Source: an uncultured Chitinophagaceae bacterium
Lineage (GTDB): Bacteria > Bacteroidota > Bacteroidia > Chitinophagales > Chitinophagaceae
Assembly (NCBI GenBank): GCA_903904335.1
Contig: CAIVCF010000214.1
Location: forward strand, 1-32,202
Length of the DNA: 32,202 nucleotides
Reading direction: 5' to 3'
Of the stretch, positions 24,826 through 32,166 are shown in pieces; the first letter of the stretch is position 1; each line of letters begins with the position of its first letter. A program made the translations under genes and the position numbers. Under the pieces are notes generated by a model. The model saw nothing but the letters and a program-made list of their open reading frames with translations. It made no database searches and had not been told where the DNA came from.

Positions 24826-27342
24826 ATGGATTTAAAAACCTTCTGGCAATACGATGTAAAAGAAGTGATCGTTTCTTTGCAAACATCGGTTGATGGTTTA
24901 TCTTCTGCGGAAGCGGCTAAACGCTTTGCAGCCAATAACAATACAAAAACTACCAGGCCTCCCATTATTACGGATACTCTTTTATTTCTTTCTCAATTTA
25001 AAAGCCCGTTGGTTTTATTGTTGGTTGCAGCAGTGATTCTTTCAGGGATCATGGGAGAAACTTCTGATGTTTTTATCATTTCCTTTATTTTATTGGCTAC
25101 CGGCATCATGGGTTTTATTCAGGAACGTCGTGCAAGTAAGGCCGTTGAGAAATTAAGATCGATCATCCGCACCAAAGTAAAAATAGTGCGTGACGCAAAA
25201 CCGGTTGATGTGTTTACAGAAGATGTGGTGGAAGGCGATATACTTTTATTTGCAGCCGGTGATATTATTCCTGCTGATTGTTTATTGATAGAAGAAAAAG
25301 ACCTGCATGTAAACGAAGCAACATTAACAGGTGAAACATATCCCGCAGAAAAATCTATCGGTATCATTCCTGCAGATACGGAAATGAGTAAACGTAACAA
25401 TGTTTTATACGAAGGCACAAGCGTTGTAAGCGGCTCTGCTAAAGCGGTTGCAGTATTAACAGGAAAAGATACTGTGTTTGGTATCATCTCTGCAAGCCTT
25501 TCAAAACCTGATGAAGAAACTGCATTTGAAACAGGCATCAGAAAATTCGGGATCTTATTAATGCAGATAACAATTGTGTTAGCTGTAATTATTCTTGCAG
25601 TGAATTTGTATTTCGGCAGACCATTGATAGATTCATTATTATTTTGTTTGGCATTGGCAGTTGGTATGGCTCCGGAATTATTACCTGCTATCATGACCAT
25701 TGCCATGTCTGCAGGTGCAAAAAGAATGGCTGCACAAAAAGTGATCGTTAAAAAATTATCTTCAATTCAAAATCTCGGAGAGATCAATCTTTTTTGTTCC
25801 GATAAAACAGGAACATTATCCGAAGGTGTTTTAAAAGTCTCTTCTATCGTTGGCATTGACGGCAATGAAAGTGCAACCGTTCGTCAATTAGCATTTTTAA
25901 ATGCAAAATTCGAAAGCGGATTTGCCAATCCGATGGATGAAGCTTTGCGTGGCATGGAAAATGTTTCTGCCGATGGTTATGAAAAAACAGATGAGGTCCC
26001 TTACGACTTTAATCGAAAACGTTTAAGCATTGCAGTAAAAAAAGATGGCAAAGACCAGATCATCACCAAAGGTGCATTGGATAATATCATTGCCATCTGC
26101 GATAAAGTATTGATGTCTGATGGTACAGTTGTTCCGTTCACTGATGAGAAAGACAAACTGAATGATCTCTATAAACAATACAGCAGTCAGGGTTTCAGAA
26201 CCATCGGTGTTTGTTATAAACCAAGTGAAAAAGAAAAAGCACTGACCAAAGATGATGAAACGAATATGATATTCGGAGGATTGATCTTATTGTTCGATCC
26301 GCCAAAAGAAGGTGTGATCGATGTGATCAAAGAATTGAAAAAGAATGGTGTTGAATTAAAGATCATCACAGGCGATAATAAATTAGTAGCTGCTTATATG
26401 GCTGACAAGATCGGTTTGGAAAACCTCGTTGTTATTTCCGGTGCTGAATTGAATAAATTAAGCCCTGAGGAATTATTGGAAAAAGTAAAAACCGTAAATG
26501 TGTTCAGTGAAATTGAACCGCAGCAAAAAGAAAATATTGTAAAAGCATTTCGCAAAGCAGGCAATACGGTTGCATACATGGGCGATGGCATCAATGATGT
26601 TGCCGCAATTAATGCTGCTGATGTTGGCATATCCACCAACAATGCTGTTGATGTTGCCAAAGAAGCAGCCGATGTTGTGTTGTTGGAAAAGGATCTGGCT
26701 GTTTTGAATGCAGGTATCGTGGAAGGAAGAAGAACTTTTTTAAACACACTCAAATATATTTATACCAACACCAGTGCAACATTCGGCAATATGTTCAGCA
26801 TGGCAGGTGCATCTTTAATTTTGCCATTCCTTCCTATGCTGCCGCAACAAATCTTAATGACCAACTTTTTAACTGATTTCCCATACATGGCAGTGGCAGC
26901 AGACAATGTGGATGAAGATCAATTAATGCAACCGCAAAGATGGAATATCAGTCAACTTAAAAATTTCATGATCGTATTCGGCCTGCACAGTTCCGTATTT
27001 GATTACTTAACTTTTTATGCGTTGTACAAATTATTCAAAGCCGATGAAGTCATGTTTCATACAGGTTGGTTCATCGAATCAATTCTTACCGAATTATTGA
27101 TCCTGTTTGTGGTACGCACACACAAATCATTATTAAAAAGCGTTCCAGGCAAACTACTGATAGCATTGAGTTTGTTGGCATTCTTCATTACTGCTGCATT
27201 ACCGTTTACACCGTTTGCAAAACAATTAGGTTTTGTGGTGCCGCCATTCAAATTAGTCGTGATCATTACAGGAATTTTAATTCTGTATGTAATAACCGCC
27301 GATATTATTAAAGTAATGTTCTTTAAAAAAGTGGAGATTTAA
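24826..27342 (+). CDS. P-type ATPase, MgtA-like magnesium transporter
   Basis: An 838-residue P3B-type ATPase, most likely importing Mg2+ across the inner membrane. Visible are the actuator TGE (168-170), the M4 region GMAPELLPAIMT (280-291, like PEMLP of MgtA), phosphorylated Asp326 in CSDKTGTLS, TGDN (515-518) and GDGIND (586-591), followed by the VGIS hinge. The C-terminal membrane half, including FHTGWFIESILTELLILFVVRT, matches MgtA (FQSGWFIEG...) better than the Ca2+ or K+ pumps. The N-terminus is short, without heavy-metal domains. No M-box or other Mg2+-sensing leader is recognised in the 247 bp upstream. It ends before a dispersed repeat and a shared terminator. Confidence 0.88.
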   Translation: MDLKTFWQYDVKEVIVSLQTSVDGLSSAEAAKRFAANNNTKTTRPPIITDTLLFLSQFKSPLVLLLVAAVILSGIMGETSDVFIISFILLATGIMGFIQERRASKAVEKLRSIIRTKVKIVRDAKPVDVFTEDVVEGDILLFAAGDIIPADCLLIEEKDLHVNEATLTGETYPAEKSIGIIPADTEMSKRNNVLYEGTSVVSGSAKAVAVLTGKDTVFGIISASLSKPDEETAFETGIRKFGILLMQITIVLAVIILAVNLYFGRPLIDSLLFCLALAVGMAPELLPAIMTIAMSAGAKRMAAQKVIVKKLSSIQNLGEINLFCSDKTGTLSEGVLKVSSIVGIDGNESATVRQLAFLNAKFESGFANPMDEALRGMENVSADGYEKTDEVPYDFNRKRLSIAVKKDGKDQIITKGALDNIIAICDKVLMSDGTVVPFTDEKDKLNDLYKQYSSQGFRTIGVCYKPSEKEKALTKDDETNMIFGGLILLFDPPKEGVIDVIKELKKNGVELKIITGDNKLVAAYMADKIGLENLVVISGAELNKLSPEELLEKVKTVNVFSEIEPQQKENIVKAFRKAGNTVAYMGDGINDVAAINAADVGISTNNAVDVAKEAADVVLLEKDLAVLNAGIVEGRRTFLNTLKYIYTNTSATFGNMFSMAGASLILPFLPMLPQQILMTNFLTDFPYMAVAADNVDEDQLMQPQRWNISQLKNFMIVFGLHSSVFDYLTFYALYKLFKADEVMFHTGWFIESILTELLILFVVRTHKSLLKSVPGKLLIALSLLAFFITAALPFTPFAKQLGFVVPPFKLVVIITGILILYVITADIIKVMFFKKVEI

Positions 27343-27375
27343 AAAGGAAATTTTTTTTACCAACTGAGAGATTTC

Positions 27376-27405
27376 AATTGAGCTGCTGTTGCGTCGCACA
27401 CTTGT
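27376..27405. repeat. Dispersed intergenic repeat, copy 2
   Basis: Same element as 10934-10963 (28 of 30 positions alike; core TTGCGTCGCACACTTGT). It lies 33 bp past the ATPase stop and 37 bp before the shared terminator, again at the 3' side of a gene. Confidence 0.75.
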
Positions 27406-27442
27406 GCTTTTAGTTTATATATCATCACGACATCCATTAAAT

Positions 27443-27476
27443 AAAAAGAGTGAACCAAAATGGATTCACTCTTTTT
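27443..27476. terminator. Bidirectional terminator between the ATPase and SPFH genes
   Basis: AAAAAGAGTGAA pairs with TTCACTCTTTTT over 12 perfect base pairs; CCA/TGG extends the stem past a single bulged A. It has T runs on both strands. Confidence 0.9.
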
Positions 27477-27498
27477 ATTAATTTAATTCTGTTAATTT

Positions 27499-28431
27499 TT
27501 ATTTCGCATTCACTTCTTTCAACTTCATCATAGCAATAATCTGTCGCATGTTATTTTCCATGCCTTCGGGGCTTCCATCTAAAAATATCACATTGCCTTT
27601 ACCGAACTCTGCAAAATTCTTAATGGCTTCTGTCCACATGCTGAACAAAATAACATTGGTATCTAAATTTGCTTCTTTCATTTGCTCCGCAGCCTGACTC
27701 ATCCCTTTGGCCACTTCTTCCCGGAACAAAGCCACACCCTGTCCGCGTAAACGTGCCGCTTCTTTTTCAGCTTCTGCAGAAATTTTAATGGCATTACCTT
27801 CTGCTTCGGCAGCTTTTGTTTTTGTAATTAATAAAGCCTGACCTTCATTCTCGGCTGCTGCTTTTAAATTATTACTGGCCACCACTTTGCTCATGCTTTC
27901 CATGATCACCTGATCGAATGTGATATCATTAATTTGCAGATCCTGCAAATGATAACCCCAGGATTCCAATGATTGATCGATCTGCCCTTTTACAAACTCA
28001 ACGATCTCTCTGCGCAGCAATAATATCTCTGCCTGTTTTTTCGTAGCCACAAATCCGCGAATACTTCCTTCAACGGTTCTTATCAATGCTTGCATCAGGT
28101 CTTTATCGCTGATGAATTTGAATGCTACATTTTTAATATTCACTTCATCCTGATTGATCACCGAATACAGCAACATGCTTTTAAAATAAACATTCGCCTG
28201 ATCAAGCGTTACGGCCTGGAATTCCAATTCAACAGAACGATTTTGAATGCTCACTGTTTTATACACTTGTTCGATGATAGGAATCTTAAAATTCAATCCC
28301 GGACGAAGAATGCGTTGATATTTTCCAAATAAAGTTATTACAGCAATGGTTCCCTGATTCACAGTGACCAATCCGCTGAAAATAATAAAGAGTACTACCA
28401 GTACCCACCAAAAATGTAAGAAGATTTCCAT
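27499..28431 (-). CDS. SPFH/Band 7 family membrane protein (stomatin-like)
   Basis: A 310-residue protein with one N-terminal membrane helix (about 5-27) followed by a Band 7 domain: NQGTIAVITLFGKYQRILRPGLNFKIP, read in parts, then VSIQNRSVELEFQAVT and the LESWGYHLQDLQINDI segment. A charged coiled-coil region rich in Ala and Glu follows (about 195-245: KTKAAEAEGNAIKISAEAEKEAAR). Such proteins form large rings in the membrane that organise microdomains or hold proteases. No NfeD protease-like partner is adjacent, so it is unlike the typical bacterial stomatin pair. The gene stands alone, with its 5' side facing the operator-like sites about 150-180 bp upstream. Confidence 0.92.
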   Translation of the reverse strand: MEIFLHFWWVLVVLFIIFSGLVTVNQGTIAVITLFGKYQRILRPGLNFKIPIIEQVYKTVSIQNRSVELEFQAVTLDQANVYFKSMLLYSVINQDEVNIKNVAFKFISDKDLMQALIRTVEGSIRGFVATKKQAEILLLRREIVEFVKGQIDQSLESWGYHLQDLQINDITFDQVIMESMSKVVASNNLKAAAENEGQALLITKTKAAEAEGNAIKISAEAEKEAARLRGQGVALFREEVAKGMSQAAEQMKEANLDTNVILFSMWTEAIKNFAEFGKGNVIFLDGSPEGMENNMRQIIAMMKLKEVNAK

Positions 28432-29045
28432 AAAAATGTTTTACCAAATGAAGATACTTAATTTAAAATAGTATAAGATCTTTTAATTATAAACATAATT
28501 CAGGGACGACTCCCTTCAATCAGTTTGGAAAAGCAAAACATCGAAAAAACAAATATTGAAATTAATATTATTATTCTATGACATATATCATGTTACAGCA
28601 TGATTTTTATCATAGATATTTTAAGAACAGGTGTAAGATATTTGTTTAGCATAAACAATGTTAGAACAATGACATATTTGCAACCCATATCAATAGTCAA
28701 AACAGTTGGGTTCACAATTTCGTCAATTTCATTTTCTGACTACATCTCTTTCTTACTTAATCCAAAACTGCTAATGTTGGCAAGACCGGAGTTTTCATCA
28801 GGTTGGGCAATAATCACAGCTTTATTTTTCCAAGATAACCATAAAAGAATTCGATTGTGCCGTGCCGGAGAGTTGAATATTTAAAAATGTCTTTGCTATA
28901 TTTTTTATAAAATAATTATTTGGATTTATAACAAAATGATTTTTCAATTATCCGATTGATAATAAAACATTTTATACTCATGCACTAAATACTTTGGATT
29001 TATTACCAAGAACAAATACCATTTCTTCTAAATAAAAAAAGCGAT
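28432..29045. other. 614-bp AT-rich intergenic region
   Basis: It lies between the divergent SPFH and cytochrome genes. I see two tandem CRP-like palindromes at 28577-28614 and no convincing gene. A 94-codon plus-strand ORF (28600-28884) starts inside the second palindrome and resembles nothing; on the minus strand two stretches of protein-like text are split by a stop. No exact TAnnTTTG box was found for the cytochrome gene. It may hold a decayed gene or a long regulatory region. Confidence 0.6.
28577..28614. promoter_or_regulatory. Two tandem CRP/FNR-type palindromes
   Basis: TATGA-N6-TCATG (28577-28592) and CATGA-N6-TCATA (28599-28614) have the half-site length and 6-bp spacing of CRP/FNR-family sites. 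Their centres are 22 bp apart, about two helical turns. The pair also makes a larger nested palindrome (CTATGA...TCATAG). It could serve the SPFH gene (minus) or the cytochrome cluster (plus). Confidence 0.5.
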
Positions 29046-29474
29046 ATGAAAGAAAAAACCAAGAATGCCCGAATGTTTTTTTTAATTCTTTTAATGACTG
29101 TTTTATTTACTTTACCCGGAGTAAAAGGTAATAGCCAACCTGTTAAGCCTTGGATTGCTCCTGCATCAGCGCTGCAGGAAAAAAACCCATTTGAAGCTGA
29201 TAAGTCTTCAGCCGCGAAAGAAGGTAAAAAGTTATATGTAACTTATTGTACTCCTTGCCATGGAAATGGCGGAAAGGGTGATGGTATCGCAGCAGCATCG
29301 CTTAATCCAAAACCAGCCAATCACACTTCTGATGCGGTACAAAATGAACCTGATGCTTCATTGTATTGGAAAATGAGTACAGGTCGCGGGCCAATGGTTT
29401 CCTATAAACAAGTGTTGACTGATAACCAGAGATGGCAATTGGTCTGCTATATAAAAACGCTTGGAAAGAAGTGA
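29046..29474 (+). CDS. Monoheme class I-type cytochrome c
   Basis: A 142-residue exported cytochrome. It has a signal peptide or N-terminal anchor (about 10-31), a WIAPASALQEKNPF lead-in seen in many Bacteroidota cytochromes, one heme motif CTPCH in TYCTPCHGNGGKGDG, and a likely axial methionine in GRGPMVSYKQ. It ends RWQLVCYIKTL, the usual last helix. It should carry single electrons in the periplasm or at a membrane. It is followed after 59 bp by a porin, then a small cytochrome lipoprotein and a second cytochrome of the same type, which suggests a joint electron-transfer job. The neighbouring ATG at 29046 follows an A-rich tract; no ribosome-site motif is needed in this phylum. Confidence 0.93.
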   Translation: MKEKTKNARMFFLILLMTVLFTLPGVKGNSQPVKPWIAPASALQEKNPFEADKSSAAKEGKKLYVTYCTPCHGNGGKGDGIAAASLNPKPANHTSDAVQNEPDASLYWKMSTGRGPMVSYKQVLTDNQRWQLVCYIKTLGKK

Positions 29475-29533
29475 TAATAAAATAAAAGTTGCAACCGCAT
29501 TTCTACTATTTTCTTATTCATAATCATACTACC

Positions 29534-30754
29534 GTGAAACAAAAATTATTTATAAATAAATGTGCGTTAATCACCACTCTTCTAATTATTGTTTCTGTTA
29601 ACTTATTTGCTCAAGTTACCGGCACTGTAGATTCTTCGATATATGACAGGTTGAATTATCTGGAAGAGCAAACCAATTATCATAAATCGGGCGACGATCA
29701 TTTTATGGTGGTTGGTCTAACAACTTTTGGATATGCAGCCTCTAAATCTATTAACAATCTGAATGGTGTAATTACATCTTCAAAATCCAACAGTTTTCCT
29801 GATGGGGATCATTATGAATTCAGTCCAATGCTTTTATGGAGGCACGGCAAAAAATTTTTAATGGAGTTCGAGCCATCATTCAATAATAATTCATTGAGTG
29901 TAAACTGGGCTGATATTTCCTATTTTGCTTTGCCTAATTTAATTATCAGAGCCGGTTATTTTGTTTTGCCGTTTGGCACTTACAATAAAAAGCAGGCGGC
30001 AGGATGGATCAATAAATTGGCTACTGATCCAATGGGAATATCAGCTATTCCCTCTACTGATTATGGAATTGAGATCGAAGGAGGATTGCCGCTCGGAAGC
30101 ATGAAGATGAATTATGATTTTTCTTTGACGAATGGTTTGCAATTGAACGGTGATGGAACTTTAACTGGGGGTAATATTACCGATAACAATAATAATAAAA
30201 CATTTACCGGCAGATTGGGATTACTGCCTTTTTCCAATTCATGCCTTGAATTAGGTGTTTCCGGCATGTTCGGTAGGGTTGGAGATATCGGAACCCCGTA
30301 TGAGAATGTTAAGTCCAATTTTTATGCGTTTGATCTAAATTTTGTAAAAACATTTGTGCCTATTTTAGTAAATATCAAATCGCAGTATAATATCATTAAT
30401 GTTGGTGATGCAGATTATATCAGTCCCGTAAATTCCGCACAGACCTATACTTTTAAAAACCGCACTACTAACGGATTTGTACAATGTGCTATAAGACCTA
30501 CCGGGATCTTGGCTTTAAAAGATCTTGAATTAGCCGGCAGATATACTACTTACTCAACTCCGGCTAATTCAACTTGGGGAAGTGACCAACATTCATTCTC
30601 TATTGGTTTGAATTACTGGTTAAGTTGGAGAGCTGTAGCCAGAATTACTTACGAAACATATACCGGCAACAGCACTGCAAGTCAAGCATTAAATGCATTT
30701 ACAGGCACTACAAATACAAATACGTTGTACCTGCAATTTTCCATTCAACTTTAA
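29534..30754 (+). CDS. Outer-membrane beta-barrel porin (phosphate-selective porin O/P-like)
   Basis: From GTG 29534 the protein has 406 residues: a signal peptide (about 1-26, ending VNLFAQ), a short coiled-coil-like segment (YDRLNYLEEQ), then alternating amphipathic strands with many Gly/Asn/Tyr turns to an end LYLQFSIQL typical of outer-membrane barrels. The pattern FLMEFEPSF, IIRAGYFVLPFGTYN and GIEIEGGLP recalls the OprO/P superfamily. An in-frame TTG at 29489 would add 15 codons ahead of the signal; I prefer the GTG because it puts the basic KQKLFINK directly at the start. It lies between cytochrome genes, with the next starting 11 bp after its stop. No heme motif is present in it. Confidence 0.8.
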   Translation: MKQKLFINKCALITTLLIIVSVNLFAQVTGTVDSSIYDRLNYLEEQTNYHKSGDDHFMVVGLTTFGYAASKSINNLNGVITSSKSNSFPDGDHYEFSPMLLWRHGKKFLMEFEPSFNNNSLSVNWADISYFALPNLIIRAGYFVLPFGTYNKKQAAGWINKLATDPMGISAIPSTDYGIEIEGGLPLGSMKMNYDFSLTNGLQLNGDGTLTGGNITDNNNNKTFTGRLGLLPFSNSCLELGVSGMFGRVGDIGTPYENVKSNFYAFDLNFVKTFVPILVNIKSQYNIINVGDADYISPVNSAQTYTFKNRTTNGFVQCAIRPTGILALKDLELAGRYTTYSTPANSTWGSDQHSFSIGLNYWLSWRAVARITYETYTGNSTASQALNAFTGTTNTNTLYLQFSIQL

Positions 30755-30765
30755 ATTTTACTATT

Positions 30766-31050
30766 ATGGAAAAACCTAAAACACTACTTAGCTTATCAAT
30801 CGGATTGGTTATTTCATTTGGATTGATGACCATGATATCCATGAACAGTTGTGCTCCTACTAAAGCAATTGCAGATAAAACGGGTGTGCAGCTATGGAGC
30901 GAAAACTGTCAAAGATGTCATAACACGCCATCACCAACAACCTTTTCGCCTGAAATATGGGAAACTGTTGGTATGCATATGCAAACAAGGGCATTGCTTA
31001 CTGAAAAAGAAAGAGATAAAATCATTGAGTTCTTAAAATCAAGCAGATAA
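30766..31050 (+). CDS. Small monoheme cytochrome c lipoprotein
   Basis: A 94-residue protein with one N-terminal membrane segment followed by a likely lipobox (SMNSC, Cys near 29) and a single heme motif CQRCH (NCQRCHNTPSPTTFSPEIW). The following VGMHMQTRALLTEKERDKIIEFLKSS gives possible axial ligands (His and Met residues) and a terminal helix. Short cytochromes of this design occur in many bacteria next to redox enzymes. ATG 30766 is used; an open frame reaches back to 30625 but there overlaps the porin gene in another frame. The 11-bp gap to the porin makes cotranscription almost certain. Confidence 0.85.
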   Translation: MEKPKTLLSLSIGLVISFGLMTMISMNSCAPTKAIADKTGVQLWSENCQRCHNTPSPTTFSPEIWETVGMHMQTRALLTEKERDKIIEFLKSSR

Positions 31051-31089
31051 AAGAGAAGTAGTGTAAAATTCTGCAAGTGTTTTTCGATC

Positions 31090-31134
31090 GCTCATTATTA
31101 AAATGAGCAAGTCAATTAAAGGATTTTAGCTTTG
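31090..31134 (+). promoter_or_regulatory. Candidate promoter with inverted repeat for the second cytochrome
   Basis: TAGCTTTG (31127-31134) is an exact TAnnTTTG match, 54 bp before the ATG at 31188. The inverted repeat GCTCATT/AATGAGC (31090-31108, 5-bp centre) covers the place where a -33 element would lie. It may be an operator, or alternatively a weak terminator for the upstream cytochrome transcript. Confidence 0.4.
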
Positions 31135-31187
31135 TTTTTATAAACCAGTAAAATTTATAATTCTATAAATTCATTAAAATAATTTGT

Positions 31188-31613
31188 ATGAAAAATGAAA
31201 ACGGCTTTTACGCTTCTATACTTGTAATAGTAGTTTTGATATTTTCTATCCCAATAAGCGTCTTCTCTCAAACAGAAGAAAGAGTGATTCCCGAAAATGC
31301 AAAATCAATGATCAATCCTTTAAAAGACAGTATGCAATTTTTGCCGGAAGCAAAAAAAATTTATAAAAGTCACTGTACTCCTTGTCATGGTACAAAAGGT
31401 AAAGGAGATGGCCCTTCAGCTTATACTTGTGATCCTAAGCCGGCAGACCATAGCTCGGACTTTGTTCAGAATAGAACAGACGGAGAATTATTTTGGCTGA
31501 TTTCTAATGGCCATACACAAACACCTATGGTTTCGTTTAAGAAAACTGTTAATGCAACTGAAAGATGGAAATTGATATTATATATTCGAAGTTTAGCCGC
31601 TAAAAAAACATAA
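31188..31613 (+). CDS. Monoheme class I-type cytochrome c, second copy
   Basis: A 141-residue relative of the 29046 cytochrome: signal peptide (about 8-27), a P-rich lead with NP, heme motif CTPCH in SHCTPCHGTKGKGDG, possible axial Met in TQTPMVSFKK and end RWKLILYIRSL. It differs by an extra Cys in AYTCDPKPAD. It is separated by 137 bp from the small cytochrome and has its own TAnnTTTG box, so it may be expressed independently. It ends before a very long terminator hairpin. Confidence 0.93.
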   Translation: MKNENGFYASILVIVVLIFSIPISVFSQTEERVIPENAKSMINPLKDSMQFLPEAKKIYKSHCTPCHGTKGKGDGPSAYTCDPKPADHSSDFVQNRTDGELFWLISNGHTQTPMVSFKKTVNATERWKLILYIRSLAAKKT

Positions 31614-31686
31614 GGAGTAAACTAATAATTCAATGTCTTCAATTTTTTAGCTACATCTTCCGGTAACTGAAAACCAACAAATAGCT

Positions 31687-31737
31687 TTAAGCATAAAAAA
31701 TAGCCATCAATTGTTGATGGCTATTTTTTATGCTTAA
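31687..31737. terminator. Perfect 24-bp terminator hairpin
   Basis: 31687-31710 is the exact reverse complement of 31714-31737, with a 3-nt loop (TTG). The arms contain AAAAAA and TTTTTT runs, giving termination on both strands. The right arm overlaps the pepT stop codon (31734-31736). Confidence 0.92.
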
Positions 31738-32077
31738 CTTTTTTCTTCCCAAACCTGAACCAAATTCACCAATATTTCAACAGCTTTCTGCATATCCTTC
31801 ACTCCGATCCATTCATGTTTGCTGTGTATGGCCTGCATACCTGTAAATAAATTCGGACAGGGCAAACCCATAAAACTTAAACGACTGCCATCGGTGCCGC
31901 CGCGAATGGGTTCATTCACAACATGCAATCCTGCACGTTTGTATGCTTCACTTGCATAAGCCACCACTTGGGGGTGTTTGTCCAACACTTCTTTCATGTT
32001 TCGATATTGCTCCTGCACTTCAAACTCATAATGTGCTGTTGGATATTTTTTAAGAACAGTTGCAGTAATATTTTTTT
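31734..32077 (-). pseudogene. pepT: 3' fragment of peptidase T gene, interrupted at its 5' side
   Basis: The last 113 or so codons of a peptidase T (tripeptide aminopeptidase, M20 family). Recognisable segments are KKYPTAHYEFEVQEQYRNM, the family metal-site and substrate segment IRGGTDGSRLSFMGLPCPNL, and AIHSKHEWIGVKDMQ with the conserved His-Glu region. PepT has about 410 residues, and the frame going upstream hits a TAA at 32076-32078. Beyond it lies AT-rich sequence that does not read as PepT. The ATG/GTG starts seen in the fragment are therefore not real starts. The fragment adjoins what looks like an insertion sequence end. The rest of pepT is expected past that element, outside the window, unless the gene was also deleted. 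Confidence 0.85.
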
Positions 32078-32121
32078 AGGATTAGGTAGAATGTACGCAA
32101 AGAATAATAAAAGGTTTGGTT

Positions 32122-32166
32122 ATAACTAAATATATTAGTAATTTGAAGTCTAAATTATTTAGTTAT
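32122..32166 (+). repeat. Inverted repeat over the transposase start
   Basis: ATAACTAAAT (32122-32131) and ATTTAGTTAT (32157-32166) are perfect 10-bp arms; the right arm includes the first two bases of the ATG at 32165. Read-through RNA could fold here and hide the start, as known for other insertion sequences. Confidence 0.5.

Noticed and set aside
25119-25706. 195-codon minus-strand ORF opposite the P-type ATPase
   Set aside because: It is antisense to conserved actuator and membrane regions and has no recognisable motif.
28600-28884. 94-codon plus-strand ORF in the long gap before the cytochrome cluster
   Set aside because: Its start lies inside the second CRP-like palindrome, the product resembles nothing, composition is that of AT-rich non-coding DNA, and no promoter box precedes it. 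A decayed gene on either strand remains possible.
31734-32018. A complete 94-residue gene at the right end
   Set aside because: It is the C-terminus of peptidase T; in-frame PepT similarity continues upstream of that apparent start, so it is a fragment.
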